DNA of 16,907 nucleotides. Origin: Syntrophaceae bacterium UBA1062 (GTDB taxonomy: Bacteria > Desulfobacterota > Desulfomonilia > UBA1062). The notes below the pieces were generated by a model. The model did no database searches. It was not told where the DNA came from and saw only the letters and a list, made by a program, of their open reading frames with translations. This document shows positions 7,402 through 14,602 of the stretch, one piece after another. Position numbers and translations under genes: made by a program. The stretch covers positions 1 through 16,907 of the forward strand of contig DCDF01000074.1 in assembly GCA_002316295.1 (NCBI GenBank). The letters are read 5' to 3'. The stretch's first letter is position 1; each line of letters opens with the position of its first letter.

Positions 7402-7994
7402 CTCTCGTGCTCTCCGAATAAGACCTTCCCCACCTGGGGCAGTATTCTGGGGATGAGCATCTGGAGACGGGTGTCGTAGGTGTTGTCCACGCTCACTTTC
7501 CCGTCGACGCTCTCACAGATCACCCCGCCCATGCATGCGGCCTCCGAGACGCCGGTTATACGGTCCTTGAGCACCGGGCTTGCGGCAACGATTTCCCTGA
7601 CTCGTTTGATATCTTTGCCCGAGGCCATGATCTTCAATGCCTGATCGGACTCGAATGCGTCGACAGCCTCGGTGATGAGCCGCTCCAGGGTGCTCGTCTC
7701 GGAGGTGTTCTCCGTCAGCCTCTCCTTCACTTTGCCGATCATTTCCCTGATGATGGAGTCCTTTTCCTTCAGGATCTCCTGCCTGGCCTTCAGGTCGGCC
7801 TGGGCGATGATTCTCGCCGCCCCCCGCCTCGATTCCGACAGGAGCCGCTTCTTCTCGGCCTCAAGACGCCGCTCCCATTGCTCTTGAGCCTTCCCTACCA
7901 CCTCCCCGGCCTTCGACTTCGCCTCATCAATGAGAATCTGCGCCTCCTGACGGGCTTTGGATAGAATGGCCTCCCGCATTTTTGGAGTTTCCAT
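7398..7994 (-). CDS. atpE: V/A-type ATPase peripheral stalk subunit E
   Basis: A 198-residue subunit E. Residues about 5-100 form a long charged coiled coil (ARQEAQILIDEAKSKAGEVV and on), and the C-terminal 90 residues form the globular head that binds A/B, with GGVICESVDGKVSVDNTYDT as the conserved E signature. It pairs with AtpH as the stator. The start chosen is ATG at 7994 (METPKM), with AGGAGG nine bases upstream. A GTG at 8003 directly abuts that ribosome site and is unlikely. It follows atpK by 22 bases. Confidence 0.93.
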   Translation of the reverse strand: METPKMREAILSKARQEAQILIDEAKSKAGEVVGKAQEQWERRLEAEKKRLLSESRRGAARIIAQADLKARQEILKEKDSIIREMIGKVKERLTENTSETSTLERLITEAVDAFESDQALKIMASGKDIKRVREIVAASPVLKDRITGVSEAACMGGVICESVDGKVSVDNTYDTRLQMLIPRILPQVGKVLFGEHER

Positions 7995-8016
7995 GGAAAT
8001 CACCCTCCTCCCGGGA

Positions 8017-8484
8017 CTACATGAGCCCGAGAATGCTCAGAGCCATGATGGTGAACACGAGCCCCAGAACGCCGATGAGCTCCACGAAGACGGCGAGCAT
8101 CATGGATGAGGTGAGGATCTGCCCTTTTGTCTTGGGCAGAAGGGCGATGCCGGATGCGCACACCGAGCCCTGGAATATTGCGGAGAACAGCTCGGCAGAA
8201 GCTGCCATGATTCCTATGGCGAGCACCGCGACGCCGCCTGCAACGCCGACCGTCAGGTTCGGCATCACCACGGTAAGAATGATGATCAGGATGATCAGCC
8301 CGTAGAAGGTCTGCGTCATGGGAAGAGAAGCCAGCACGATGACGTTTCTCAACTGTCCGGGCTCTTCCGAAAGTGTCGCCACGCCCGAGGAAGCCGCATT
8401 GGCTATCCCGATCGCCGATCCGGCAAGCCCGCCGGCCAGCGCGATTGCTCCACCGAATAATGCCAGGGCCTGAATAAGGGTCAT
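8017..8484 (-). CDS. atpK: V/A-type ATPase K (c-ring) subunit, duplicated hairpin, Na+-type ligands
   Basis: A 155-residue proteolipid with four transmembrane helices (two fused hairpins) that forms the rotating membrane ring. The second hairpin carries the ion-binding glutamate Glu135 (VFVELIGVLG); the first has none, so there is one ion site per four helices. Helix 2 reads SLPMTQTFYG, giving Leu54, Thr57, Gln58 and Tyr61, and helix 3 has Gln105 in FQGSV. These match the Na+ ligands of Enterococcus hirae NtpK (Leu61, Thr64, Gln65, Gln110, Glu139 and Tyr68), so Na+ coupling is likely. The start is ATG at 8484 with GAGG eight bases upstream; a GTG at 8493 would add three residues. Confidence 0.94.
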   Translation of the reverse strand: MTLIQALALFGGAIALAGGLAGSAIGIANAASSGVATLSEEPGQLRNVIVLASLPMTQTFYGLIILIIILTVVMPNLTVGVAGGVAVLAIGIMAASAELFSAIFQGSVCASGIALLPKTKGQILTSSMMLAVFVELIGVLGLVFTIMALSILGLM

Positions 8485-8503
8485 TTTCTTCACCTCTCCT
8501 TAT

Positions 8504-10507
8504 TTATGATTTTCTCCCCACCAGCACGGTGCGCTGCCGGGGTATATGAAACGGTGAGTATTCCCTTCCCCCTCCCTCGTAGAATTTCAGCAGGAATTCG
8601 ACGAAACAGAGCCTCAGGGAATGGATGAATGCGGCCAGGGCGCTGAGAAGCATGTTGAAGACATGGAAAATGACGAGCAGCGTCACGCCGATGATAAAGC
8701 TCAAGCCCGCGCCAAGTATCCCTGGAACGGCGCTCCCCAGCCCGGTAGAGACCCAGTTGGAGAGAAGGTTGAAGGACGAGGCCAGGTAGAAGCTGGCAAG
8801 GCCGACACCGGCGAGCCTTGAGTAGGACATCACGTCTCCGAGGATCCCGGTGAGATCGAAGACCCAGAAGATCGAACCGAGCCCGCCCATCTGGATGAAA
8901 GAGCCAGCGATGACGCCCAGAACTCCGAGCGCAAGCAGATAACCGAAGACCGTGTACGCTCCCGCGCTCAAGGGTACGAGATCCATGTTCAGCATGACGT
9001 GGAAGATGTAGGGAATCCCGAATATCTGGACGAAAAAGAGCCCGATCTTGTTGATCACGAGCCCGACATTCCTGGTTTTGACGCCCCTGATGAGGCTCAG
9101 CACGTGGGCGATGTTCAGATGGACCAGCCCGACGACCAGAGAAAAGACAATAAATGATATGGGCTCTGAAAGCATGGCCTCGACAAAGCCTGCAAGAGCC
9201 AGTGTTTTGGGTGGAATGCCCATATAGCGGTCGAGAAAGTCTCCCATGAGCGTACCGGACAGGATGCCCATGACGAGGGAGACAGACCCGCAGATGATGA
9301 GCACCCTCCTGAACAGCCTCGTCCCCTCGGCCTGGGGATCGTCCACCAGCTTGTCCAACACGAGCCACACCGTGAGGAGAAGCCCCACGGCATAGATCAC
9401 GTCATTGAGCATGAGGCCGAAGAAAAACGCAAAGAAGTACGCAATTGAGGGCGTCGGGTCCCAGTCGCCGTACCGGGGTATGGCGAAGAGATTCACGATG
9501 ACCTGAAACGGCCTGATCCCTTCCGGGTTCTTCAGCTTCGTGGGCGGCGTCTCCTGCGGACCGGGCGGACGCGAGTCCACGAACACCTGCCTGCCGTTGC
9601 GGGAGAACTCGGAGGAAACCCTTTCGATGCTGCCCTGGGGCACCCACCCTTCGAAGAGGGTGATGTATCTGGCCGTTGCCGCCATCTCCAGCACATCGAG
9701 CCGCGAATACTCTCTTTCAAGGATGTCCCGGTACACGACGATTTTCTCGAGCCTTTCCTCGATAATGCCCTGAATCTCGCTCTCCAGCGCGTCCAGCTCC
9801 TGAGCCAGGCCTTCTCTGATTGCGTCCCGCTTCGTATTGAACTCTCGCAGCGACATTCCCTCGTACAGAATGGGAAGAGGACTGCCTCCCAGGTTTGCCG
9901 CCGATTTCTCGATGCGGTCTTTGTCGCGCGCCCTGCCGAGAAGATACATCACATCTTCACCACCCGAGTGCGCGATCACCCGGTGCAGGATCATATCGCC
10001 CGCATCGTTCAGAAACGGTTCCGTTCCCTCGCGGGGGAAGATGATCACCCGGGAAAAGAGATACGGACCCAGGTAATGAAGATCGGCAAGCGGGACATCG
10101 ATCACCTCGGCCAGGCTGTTGAAGTATCTCTCCGAGCTTTCCAGGCCGCCGACATTCCGCCTGAGGCTCTCCCGCTTTTCCAGAAGAGAGGAAAGCCGCT
10201 CCTTGAGCGCATTCACCCTGTTGATGACATCATCGGGATCGAGAGGCTCAGGATTGGGGGGCAGCTCGACCTCGCGCACGCCCCTGAGGCTGTCGAGCAT
10301 CTCGTTGATCTCATAAACAGCCTTTCTCGTGAGCTGCTTTCTCGAAACAATGCCGGCTACCTCGGGAGGGGAGAATTCCCCGGCCTCCTCGACATGGAGC
10401 ACACCGAGCTCCTGCAGATCGGCGAGGGCCTGTGATGAGGTGTCTTTCATGGCCGCCACCCTGACCCTCAGCATGTCTTCAGGATAATTGATGAGTATGG
10501 GGACCAT
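8504..10507 (-). CDS. atpI: V/A-type ATPase membrane stator subunit I (a subunit)
   Basis: A 667-residue subunit. The N-terminal cytoplasmic half (about 1-350) has long coiled-coil helices that contact the E/H stalks. The C-terminal half has seven to eight membrane helices forming the ion half-channels. The two functional arginines of the family are visible: Arg564 in SYSRLAGVG and Arg632 in HSLRLCFVEFLLKFYEG. The last motif, GREYSPF, is typical. The start chosen is ATG at 10507 (MVPILINYPE), with GGAGG eleven bases upstream. ATG at 10474 (MLRVRV) is a shorter alternative. The open frame extends to 10624, but that stretch is low-complexity and unlike any subunit I. It precedes atpK by ten bases. 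Confidence 0.94.
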   Translation of the reverse strand: MVPILINYPEDMLRVRVAAMKDTSSQALADLQELGVLHVEEAGEFSPPEVAGIVSRKQLTRKAVYEINEMLDSLRGVREVELPPNPEPLDPDDVINRVNALKERLSSLLEKRESLRRNVGGLESSERYFNSLAEVIDVPLADLHYLGPYLFSRVIIFPREGTEPFLNDAGDMILHRVIAHSGGEDVMYLLGRARDKDRIEKSAANLGGSPLPILYEGMSLREFNTKRDAIREGLAQELDALESEIQGIIEERLEKIVVYRDILEREYSRLDVLEMAATARYITLFEGWVPQGSIERVSSEFSRNGRQVFVDSRPPGPQETPPTKLKNPEGIRPFQVIVNLFAIPRYGDWDPTPSIAYFFAFFFGLMLNDVIYAVGLLLTVWLVLDKLVDDPQAEGTRLFRRVLIICGSVSLVMGILSGTLMGDFLDRYMGIPPKTLALAGFVEAMLSEPISFIVFSLVVGLVHLNIAHVLSLIRGVKTRNVGLVINKIGLFFVQIFGIPYIFHVMLNMDLVPLSAGAYTVFGYLLALGVLGVIAGSFIQMGGLGSIFWVFDLTGILGDVMSYSRLAGVGLASFYLASSFNLLSNWVSTGLGSAVPGILGAGLSFIIGVTLLVIFHVFNMLLSALAAFIHSLRLCFVEFLLKFYEGGGREYSPFHIPRQRTVLVGRKS

Positions 10508-10645
10508 GTATGCCTGCACCTCCCTGACCGCATCATTGTACGTCCGCCCTCTTGTGTGTGGCACCGGTGCCGGCGAACGCGGTTTTCCGCCTCCCGCATG
10601 AAGGCCGGCGGCACCGCCGAGCACATCGCAGGAAGCGCCCGTGTG
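10508..10645 (-). other. GC-rich structured spacer between the sensor gene and atpI
   Basis: 138 bases with several inverted repeats: the perfect 12-base palindrome GGCACCGGTGCC (10560-10571), GCGG-TTTT-CCGC near 10580-10591, and CGGCG-GCAC-CGCCG (10606-10619). No poly-T follows on the minus strand, so this is not a standard terminator. It may be an RNA fold that tunes read-through or protects the downstream message. Confidence 0.4.
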
Positions 10646-11110
10646 CTATACTGCTTTATTCAGACTCTTGCGCATCTCATCCTCATAGCCCATGACGGCG
10701 AAGTAGATCGCCCGATCGAAAAAGAGCACGACTTTGTTGTTCAGCTCGAGCGCCCTGGACAGCTCGAAGGAAGAATCGTAGAACTGGTTTTCCATGACAT
10801 AGATCCAGAGATGGCGTTTGATGAGAAGCAGCGTCATGACCAGATCGCTCAGCGGGATATTCTCATGGAACCGCTTTTTTCCGAGCTCGGTGTAGTGCAG
10901 CTTGATCTCCCCCTTCTCCTTGTCCTTGCTGAGCCAGGAATCGAGCCTGCTGTACACATCGAAGACGCGCCAGTAGACTTCCTTTTCGGGCAGAGTTTTA
11001 TAGCTCTTGGTCTCTTCCCTGCCGAGAATATCTCTCATCAGACGTTTTGTCAGCTGATCGGCGTTGTCCTGAATCAGATCTACCAACTTCTGATAAATCA
11101 TGTCACCCAT
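10646..11110 (-). CDS. RsbRD_N-like sensor-domain protein preceding the V-ATPase operon
   Basis: A 154-residue all-helical protein with no signal peptide or membrane segment. It resembles the small proteins annotated as RsbT co-antagonist RsbRD N-terminal domain (sometimes mislabelled histidine kinase). The pattern is LVDLIQDNADQLTKRLMRDI, then TKSYKTL, then RVFDVYSRLDSWL (49-60), then ELGKKRFHENIPLSDLV and the closing FFDRAIYFAVMGYEDEM. No kinase or STAS domain is attached. The start is ATG at 11110, with AGGAG six bases upstream; the longer open frame to 11227 lacks a comparable site. It is co-oriented with atpI, 138 bases upstream of it, and may share its transcript. A regulatory link to the ATPase is inference from position. 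Confidence 0.65.
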   Translation of the reverse strand: MGDMIYQKLVDLIQDNADQLTKRLMRDILGREETKSYKTLPEKEVYWRVFDVYSRLDSWLSKDKEKGEIKLHYTELGKKRFHENIPLSDLVMTLLLIKRHLWIYVMENQFYDSSFELSRALELNNKVVLFFDRAIYFAVMGYEDEMRKSLNKAV

Positions 11111-11408
11111 GTCTCTCTCCTCTCCGTGGAATTTTGCGCTTTTCTTGAGGTGCCTCCCGCCGCCGGTCAATCGGGCGGAACTGCAGCGGGAATTTCTCAG
11201 GTGGGGAAAATGGGAATACTCTGTCAAGCATACGTTACCCCCGTGTGAGACAGGGGTCGCATGGGCCTTTTACCGTTCGTTCCCCAAGAGCTTTTGTCTC
11301 CACGCACACTGCACCGGCCATAGGACTGTAACCTCCAGTCACAACCGCATGCGCCATGCGGCAACTACCAGCCGACAGCATTCAGAAAGGAAAAAGCCCT
11401 TAAATTTA

Positions 11409-11437
11409 ACAATAATGGGGGCACCCGGCAAAGTCAA
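11409..11437 (-). promoter_or_regulatory. Candidate sigma-70-type promoter for the sensor/V-ATPase operon
   Basis: Minus strand TTGACT (11437-11432), a 17-base spacer and TATTGT (11414-11409), in the most AT-rich part of the intergenic region. Transcription would begin near 11402 and give a leader of about 290 bases before the sensor gene. Found by eye only. Confidence 0.35.
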
Positions 11438-11518
11438 GAGAAGGGCCGAAAATTTCTTTCATCATAATGAGGCACTAGATTGATGATCCGCCCCTGAGAC
11501 CATGCAGCGGATAAACAT

Positions 11519-11589
11519 CTTTTTCCTCTCCCTTTTGCTGTGCCCTCTTTGGCCCGCTCGAGCGGGCGCCTGATGGGGAGAGGAGAAAG
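11519..11589. other. Large stem-loop / possible structured RNA element
   Basis: Outer arms 11519-11532 and 11576-11589 pair over 14 positions (one G-U): CTTTTTCCTCTCCC with GGGAGAGGAGAAAG. Inside sits the perfect 16-base palindrome GCCCGCTCGAGCGGGC (11552-11567). The element would fold on either strand. It matches no RNA family I recognise. It could be a bidirectional terminator without U tract, a small RNA or a mobile palindromic unit. Confidence 0.45.
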
Positions 11590-11736
11590 AGGAATCACCA
11601 CTGCATGCAGCAAGGTATCTTTAGAATGGGAAGGCGGGTTTCTTTGCTGCACAGAACCGGCATGTAGTGCTGTATCGCCTGTTTCAGAGGCCTGGATGAA
11701 AAAGGGCCGAGAGAAAGGAGGGGTAATGAGCTGATA

Positions 11737-11767
11737 AGAGGGGGGAGGAACAGCGCCTCCCCCCTCT
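11737..11767 (-). terminator. Stem-loop after hppA
   Basis: A perfect 12-bp stem, AGAGGGGGGAGG with CCTCCCCCCTCT, and a 7-base loop, 13 bases past the hppA stop. Position and strength fit a transcription terminator, but the bases that follow on the minus strand are not T-rich, so it may be Rho-assisted or only a 3'-end stabiliser. Confidence 0.55.
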
Positions 11768-11779
11768 GGCTGATGACTT

Positions 11780-13774
11780 TTACACGAGCAGCGGTGCTAT
11801 AACCAGCGAAATGACGCTCATGAGCTTGATGAGGATGTTCATGGACGGGCCCGAGGTGTCCTTGAACGGATCGCCCACGGTGTCGCCCACGACCGCGGCC
11901 TTGTGCGCGTCGCTGTGCTTGCCGCCGAAGTGACCGGTTTCGATGAATTTCTTGCCGTTGTCCCAAGCGCCGCCCGAGTTGGCCATGAACAGGGCCATGA
12001 GAACACCGGTCAGGGTAGCTCCTGCGAGCATTCCGCCCAGGGCCTGCGCGCCGAGGATATACCCGACTGCGATAGGAGCCACAACCGCCAGGATGCCAGG
12101 CTTGAGCATCTCAAGCAGCGCCCCCTTGGTGGCGATGTCAACGCACCGTGCAGTGTCTGGCTTGCCCTTGCCTTCCATGATGCCCGGGATCTCGCGGAAC
12201 TGCCGCCTGATCTCTTCGACCATCTTGTATGCGGCCTTTCCGACCGAGGTCATGGTCATGGCTGCCACCAGGAACGGGATGATGCCGCCGAGGAACAACC
12301 CCATGACGACCCACGGGTCCACGAGGTTGATGGACTCGAGCCCCACTGCCTGCGCAAAGGCGGAGAACAGGGCCAGGGCCGTCAGAGCCGCGGAGCCGAT
12401 GGCGAAGCCTTTGCCGATTGCCGCCGTGGTGTTGCCCAGAGAATCGAGCTGGTCGGTCAGCTTCCGGACTTCCGGGCCCAGACCGGCCATCTCGGAGATG
12501 CCGCCCGCATTGTCGGCAACCGGACCGTATGCGTCGACCGCCATGGTGGCGCCCACGGTGGCGAGCATGCCGACCGCGGCGATGCCGATGCCATAGAGGC
12601 CTGCGAAGTAGGCCGAGAATCCAATGGATACCACGATGATGAAGAGCGGGATGGCAGTGGACTCAAGACCGACGGCAAGGCCGGTGATGATGTTGGTGGC
12701 AGGGCCTGTCTGGGATGCCTCGGCGATCTTCCTGACAGGGCTTGCCGAGCAGTACCATTCTGTCACCCAGCCGATGAGCACGCCCGCGATCATTCCGAAG
12801 AACCCCGCCCAGAACACGCCGTTCTGCACTTCCATGGTCCGCACTATGATGTAGGAGATGATCAGGAACAGAATGGCCGAGATGAGGCTGGAATATCTCA
12901 GTGCCGCTGCCGGGCCGGCCTTTGCCAGGGCCTTCACGGACCATACGCCTACCAGCGATGCCAGGAAACCGACCATGGCGAGCACGAGAGGAAGCGCGAT
13001 GTAAGCGGACTGATTGCCTCCCCATCCGAGAACGCCGAGGCTCATGGTCCCGGCAATGGCGATGGACGCGATGACCGCGTTCACGTACGACTCGAAGATG
13101 TCTGCGCCCATGCCCGCGATGTCGCCCACGTTGTCGCCCACGTTGTCCGCGATGACTCCTGGGTTGCGGGGGTCGTCCTCGGGAATGCCGGCCTCGACCT
13201 TGCCCACGAGGTCTGCGCCCACATCCGCAGTCTTCGTGTAGATGCCGCCGCCCACACGGGCGAACAGCGCGACGGAAGAGGCCCCCATACCAAAGCCGTT
13301 CAGGTACTGGACCGTGTCAGGGGCGTTGAAGAAATAATAGAATGCCCCGATGCCTATCAGACCTAGAGCGGCAACCGAAATGCCCATGACCGCTCCGCCT
13401 CCGAAGTATGATACGTTCAGTGCTGCTTCGAGCCCGTAGGTCTTTGCCGCCTGGCTCGTCCGGACATTTGCCCTCGTAGCGGAGGTCATGCCTGTGAGTC
13501 CGGCAGAGATCGAGCATATCGCGCCGCCCACATAAGCGAGTGCCGTATGCCATTCAAGGCCCCACCACAGCAACAAAGCAACGATAATGACGAAGACTGC
13601 GAGGATGCTGTACTCCCTCTTGAGGAATACCATGGCGCCCTCGTGGATCTGTTTTGCCAGATCCTGCATGATTTCATTGCCGGCGTCTTTCTTCTTGAGA
13701 TTGACATACATCAAGTAGGCGATGATGAATCCGACTACCCCCAACAACCACGCCCAATTTGCCCATTGTTCCAT
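11780..13774 (-). CDS. hppA: Membrane-bound ion-translocating pyrophosphatase, K+-dependent type
   Basis: A 664-residue integral membrane protein with about 16 helices that hydrolyses PPi and pumps H+ and/or Na+ out of the cytoplasm. The active-site loop at about 183-218 (TADVGADLVGKVEAGIPEDD, then NVGDNVGD) carries Asp184, Asp188, Lys192, Asp214 and Asp218. A second acidic set is GDTVGDPFKDTSGPS (630-644). GNTTAA at 447-452 has Ala451 where K+-independent enzymes have Lys, so K+ dependence is predicted. In TM6, Glu228 (DIFESY) occupies the position seen in Na+-pumping enzymes rather than four residues later as in plant-type H+-PPases. The start ATG has GGAGG ten bases upstream and lies 17 bases after pth. 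Confidence 0.97.
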   Translation of the reverse strand: MEQWANWAWLLGVVGFIIAYLMYVNLKKKDAGNEIMQDLAKQIHEGAMVFLKREYSILAVFVIIVALLLWWGLEWHTALAYVGGAICSISAGLTGMTSATRANVRTSQAAKTYGLEAALNVSYFGGGAVMGISVAALGLIGIGAFYYFFNAPDTVQYLNGFGMGASSVALFARVGGGIYTKTADVGADLVGKVEAGIPEDDPRNPGVIADNVGDNVGDIAGMGADIFESYVNAVIASIAIAGTMSLGVLGWGGNQSAYIALPLVLAMVGFLASLVGVWSVKALAKAGPAAALRYSSLISAILFLIISYIIVRTMEVQNGVFWAGFFGMIAGVLIGWVTEWYCSASPVRKIAEASQTGPATNIITGLAVGLESTAIPLFIIVVSIGFSAYFAGLYGIGIAAVGMLATVGATMAVDAYGPVADNAGGISEMAGLGPEVRKLTDQLDSLGNTTAAIGKGFAIGSAALTALALFSAFAQAVGLESINLVDPWVVMGLFLGGIIPFLVAAMTMTSVGKAAYKMVEEIRRQFREIPGIMEGKGKPDTARCVDIATKGALLEMLKPGILAVVAPIAVGYILGAQALGGMLAGATLTGVLMALFMANSGGAWDNGKKFIETGHFGGKHSDAHKAAVVGDTVGDPFKDTSGPSMNILIKLMSVISLVIAPLLV

Positions 13775-13791
13775 ACGACGTTAACCTCCCT

Positions 13792-14364
13792 TCACGTACT
13801 TGGAATATCTCTTTCCCGTCTGTTGTAGACGTTCATTGCCCTGGTCACTCCATCGCGCAGACACATCTCCACCGCGGACGCCGCATCTTCAATCTGAGAG
13901 CGGACAACGGAGAGGTCTTCCTTCGCGAAATGCCCTAGCACATAATCGCTGGCATCGCAACTGATTCCAGGTCTTCCGATTCCGCAGCGCACCCTGACGA
14001 ATCCGCCGCCCGAGAGCGCATCCACGAGAGAGATGAGACCCTTGTGTCCTCCCGTGCCGCCGCCGGACTTCACGCGCACCAGTCCGAAAGGTATGTCCAT
14101 ATCATCGTGGATGACGATGAGGTCGCCGGGATCGATGTTCATGGTTTTCAGAGGCTCTCCGCTCAAATTCATATAGGTGTACGGCTTGGCGATCATGACG
14201 GGCGTCCTATCTACTGTGCCTTTCCCGTAGATCATACAATTTTTCTTTGTTTTCAGAGGGATACGCCACTTCTCCGAAAGAAGGTCCGCCACGAGAAAGC
14301 CGAGGTTGTGCCGGGTATATTTGTATTGGTCTCCAGGGTTTCCCAGCCCGTATATCAATTTCAT
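13792..14364 (-). CDS. pth: Peptidyl-tRNA hydrolase
   Basis: A 190-residue Pth, the cytoplasmic esterase that frees tRNA from peptidyl-tRNAs dropped by ribosomes. It opens MKLIYGLGNPG, with catalytic His19 in YTRHNLGF. Asn66 in MNLSGEP and Asp87 in VIHDDMD complete the core. The position equivalent to E. coli Asn114 is Lys108 (GGTGGHKGL), a substitution I believe also occurs in some other bacteria. The start is ATG at 14364, with AGGTG five bases upstream; an in-frame upstream ATG at 14391 lacks such a site. hppA follows by 17 bases, so both are probably on one transcript. Confidence 0.96.
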   Translation of the reverse strand: MKLIYGLGNPGDQYKYTRHNLGFLVADLLSEKWRIPLKTKKNCMIYGKGTVDRTPVMIAKPYTYMNLSGEPLKTMNIDPGDLIVIHDDMDIPFGLVRVKSGGGTGGHKGLISLVDALSGGGFVRVRCGIGRPGISCDASDYVLGHFAKEDLSVVRSQIEDAASAVEMCLRDGVTRAMNVYNRRERDIPST

Positions 14365-14379
14365 CCGTACACCTAAAAA

Positions 14380-14395
14380 ATGAATACTCATTCAT
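14380..14395 (-). promoter_or_regulatory. Palindromic operator candidate at the pth-hppA start of transcription
   Basis: ATGAAT-ACTC-ATTCAT is a 16-base inverted repeat lying just downstream of the -10 box, where the transcript should begin. It resembles TGAATGA/TCATTCA sites bound by TetR-type regulators, but no regulator gene is nearby to assign it. Confidence 0.3.
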
Positions 14396-14402
14396 CACAA
14401 AA

Positions 14403-14431
14403 CGTATATACCTTATCCCTATGGGTGTCAA
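14403..14431 (-). promoter_or_regulatory. Sigma-70-type promoter for pth-hppA
   Basis: Minus strand TTGACA (14431-14426), 17-base spacer, TATACG (14408-14403), with an overlapping TATATA at spacing 15. The -35 box is a perfect consensus. Transcription would start near 14396, about 32 bases before the pth ATG. Confidence 0.65.
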
Positions 14432-14602
14432 GCACACTTTCCACGAGCTCAGGCCTGTTTTTCTTGAATTTTCTTTCACTTAATCTCCACGTCGCCGGGT
14501 TTCCAGGCCCTCCCCGGGCATGAAGCGGCGGGCCGGGGAAAAGGCGTCCCTTTTTTCATTCGATCACCTTGACTGCTGCTGTGATCATGGTATGGAAAAA
14601 TT

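Larger units (their letters stand above)
11111..11779. other. 669-bp non-coding region between hppA and the V-ATPase operon
   Basis: No convincing gene is seen here: the small open frames on both strands lack ribosome sites and recognisable composition. It holds a candidate minus-strand promoter (11409-11437), a 7-bp hairpin CCGCATG-CGC-CATGCGG (11345-11361), a larger folded element (11519-11589) and a hairpin just after the hppA stop (11737-11767). It is the longest unexplained stretch of the window and would hold the leader of the V-ATPase transcript. Confidence 0.6.

Noticed and set aside
10508..10624. N-terminal extension of AtpI to the upstream ATG at 10624
   Set aside because: The added 39 residues are Gly/Pro/Arg-rich and unlike subunit I N-termini, and the ribosome site supports the start at 10507.
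11434..11652. 72-codon minus-strand open frame in the large intergenic region
   Set aside because: Its translation is low-complexity and crosses the palindromic element, and no Shine-Dalgarno is present.
11903..13366. Plus-strand open frame (487 codons) opposite hppA
   Set aside because: It is antisense to an unmistakable pyrophosphatase, with a biased composition and no recognisable domain.
14506..14557. Inverted repeat TCCCCGG/CCGGGGA followed by a T run, as a terminator on the plus strand
   Set aside because: No plus-strand gene lies upstream, the loop is 15 bases, and the T run is displaced by about ten bases from the stem.
14476..14559. 27-codon minus-strand open frame between pth and uvrC
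   Set aside because: There is no ribosome site and no family resemblance; it is probably chance.
14569..14596. TTGACT-N16-TATGGA as a uvrC promoter
   Set aside because: The -10 box matches the consensus at only three positions; it would imply a leaderless uvrC, but the evidence is too weak to annotate.
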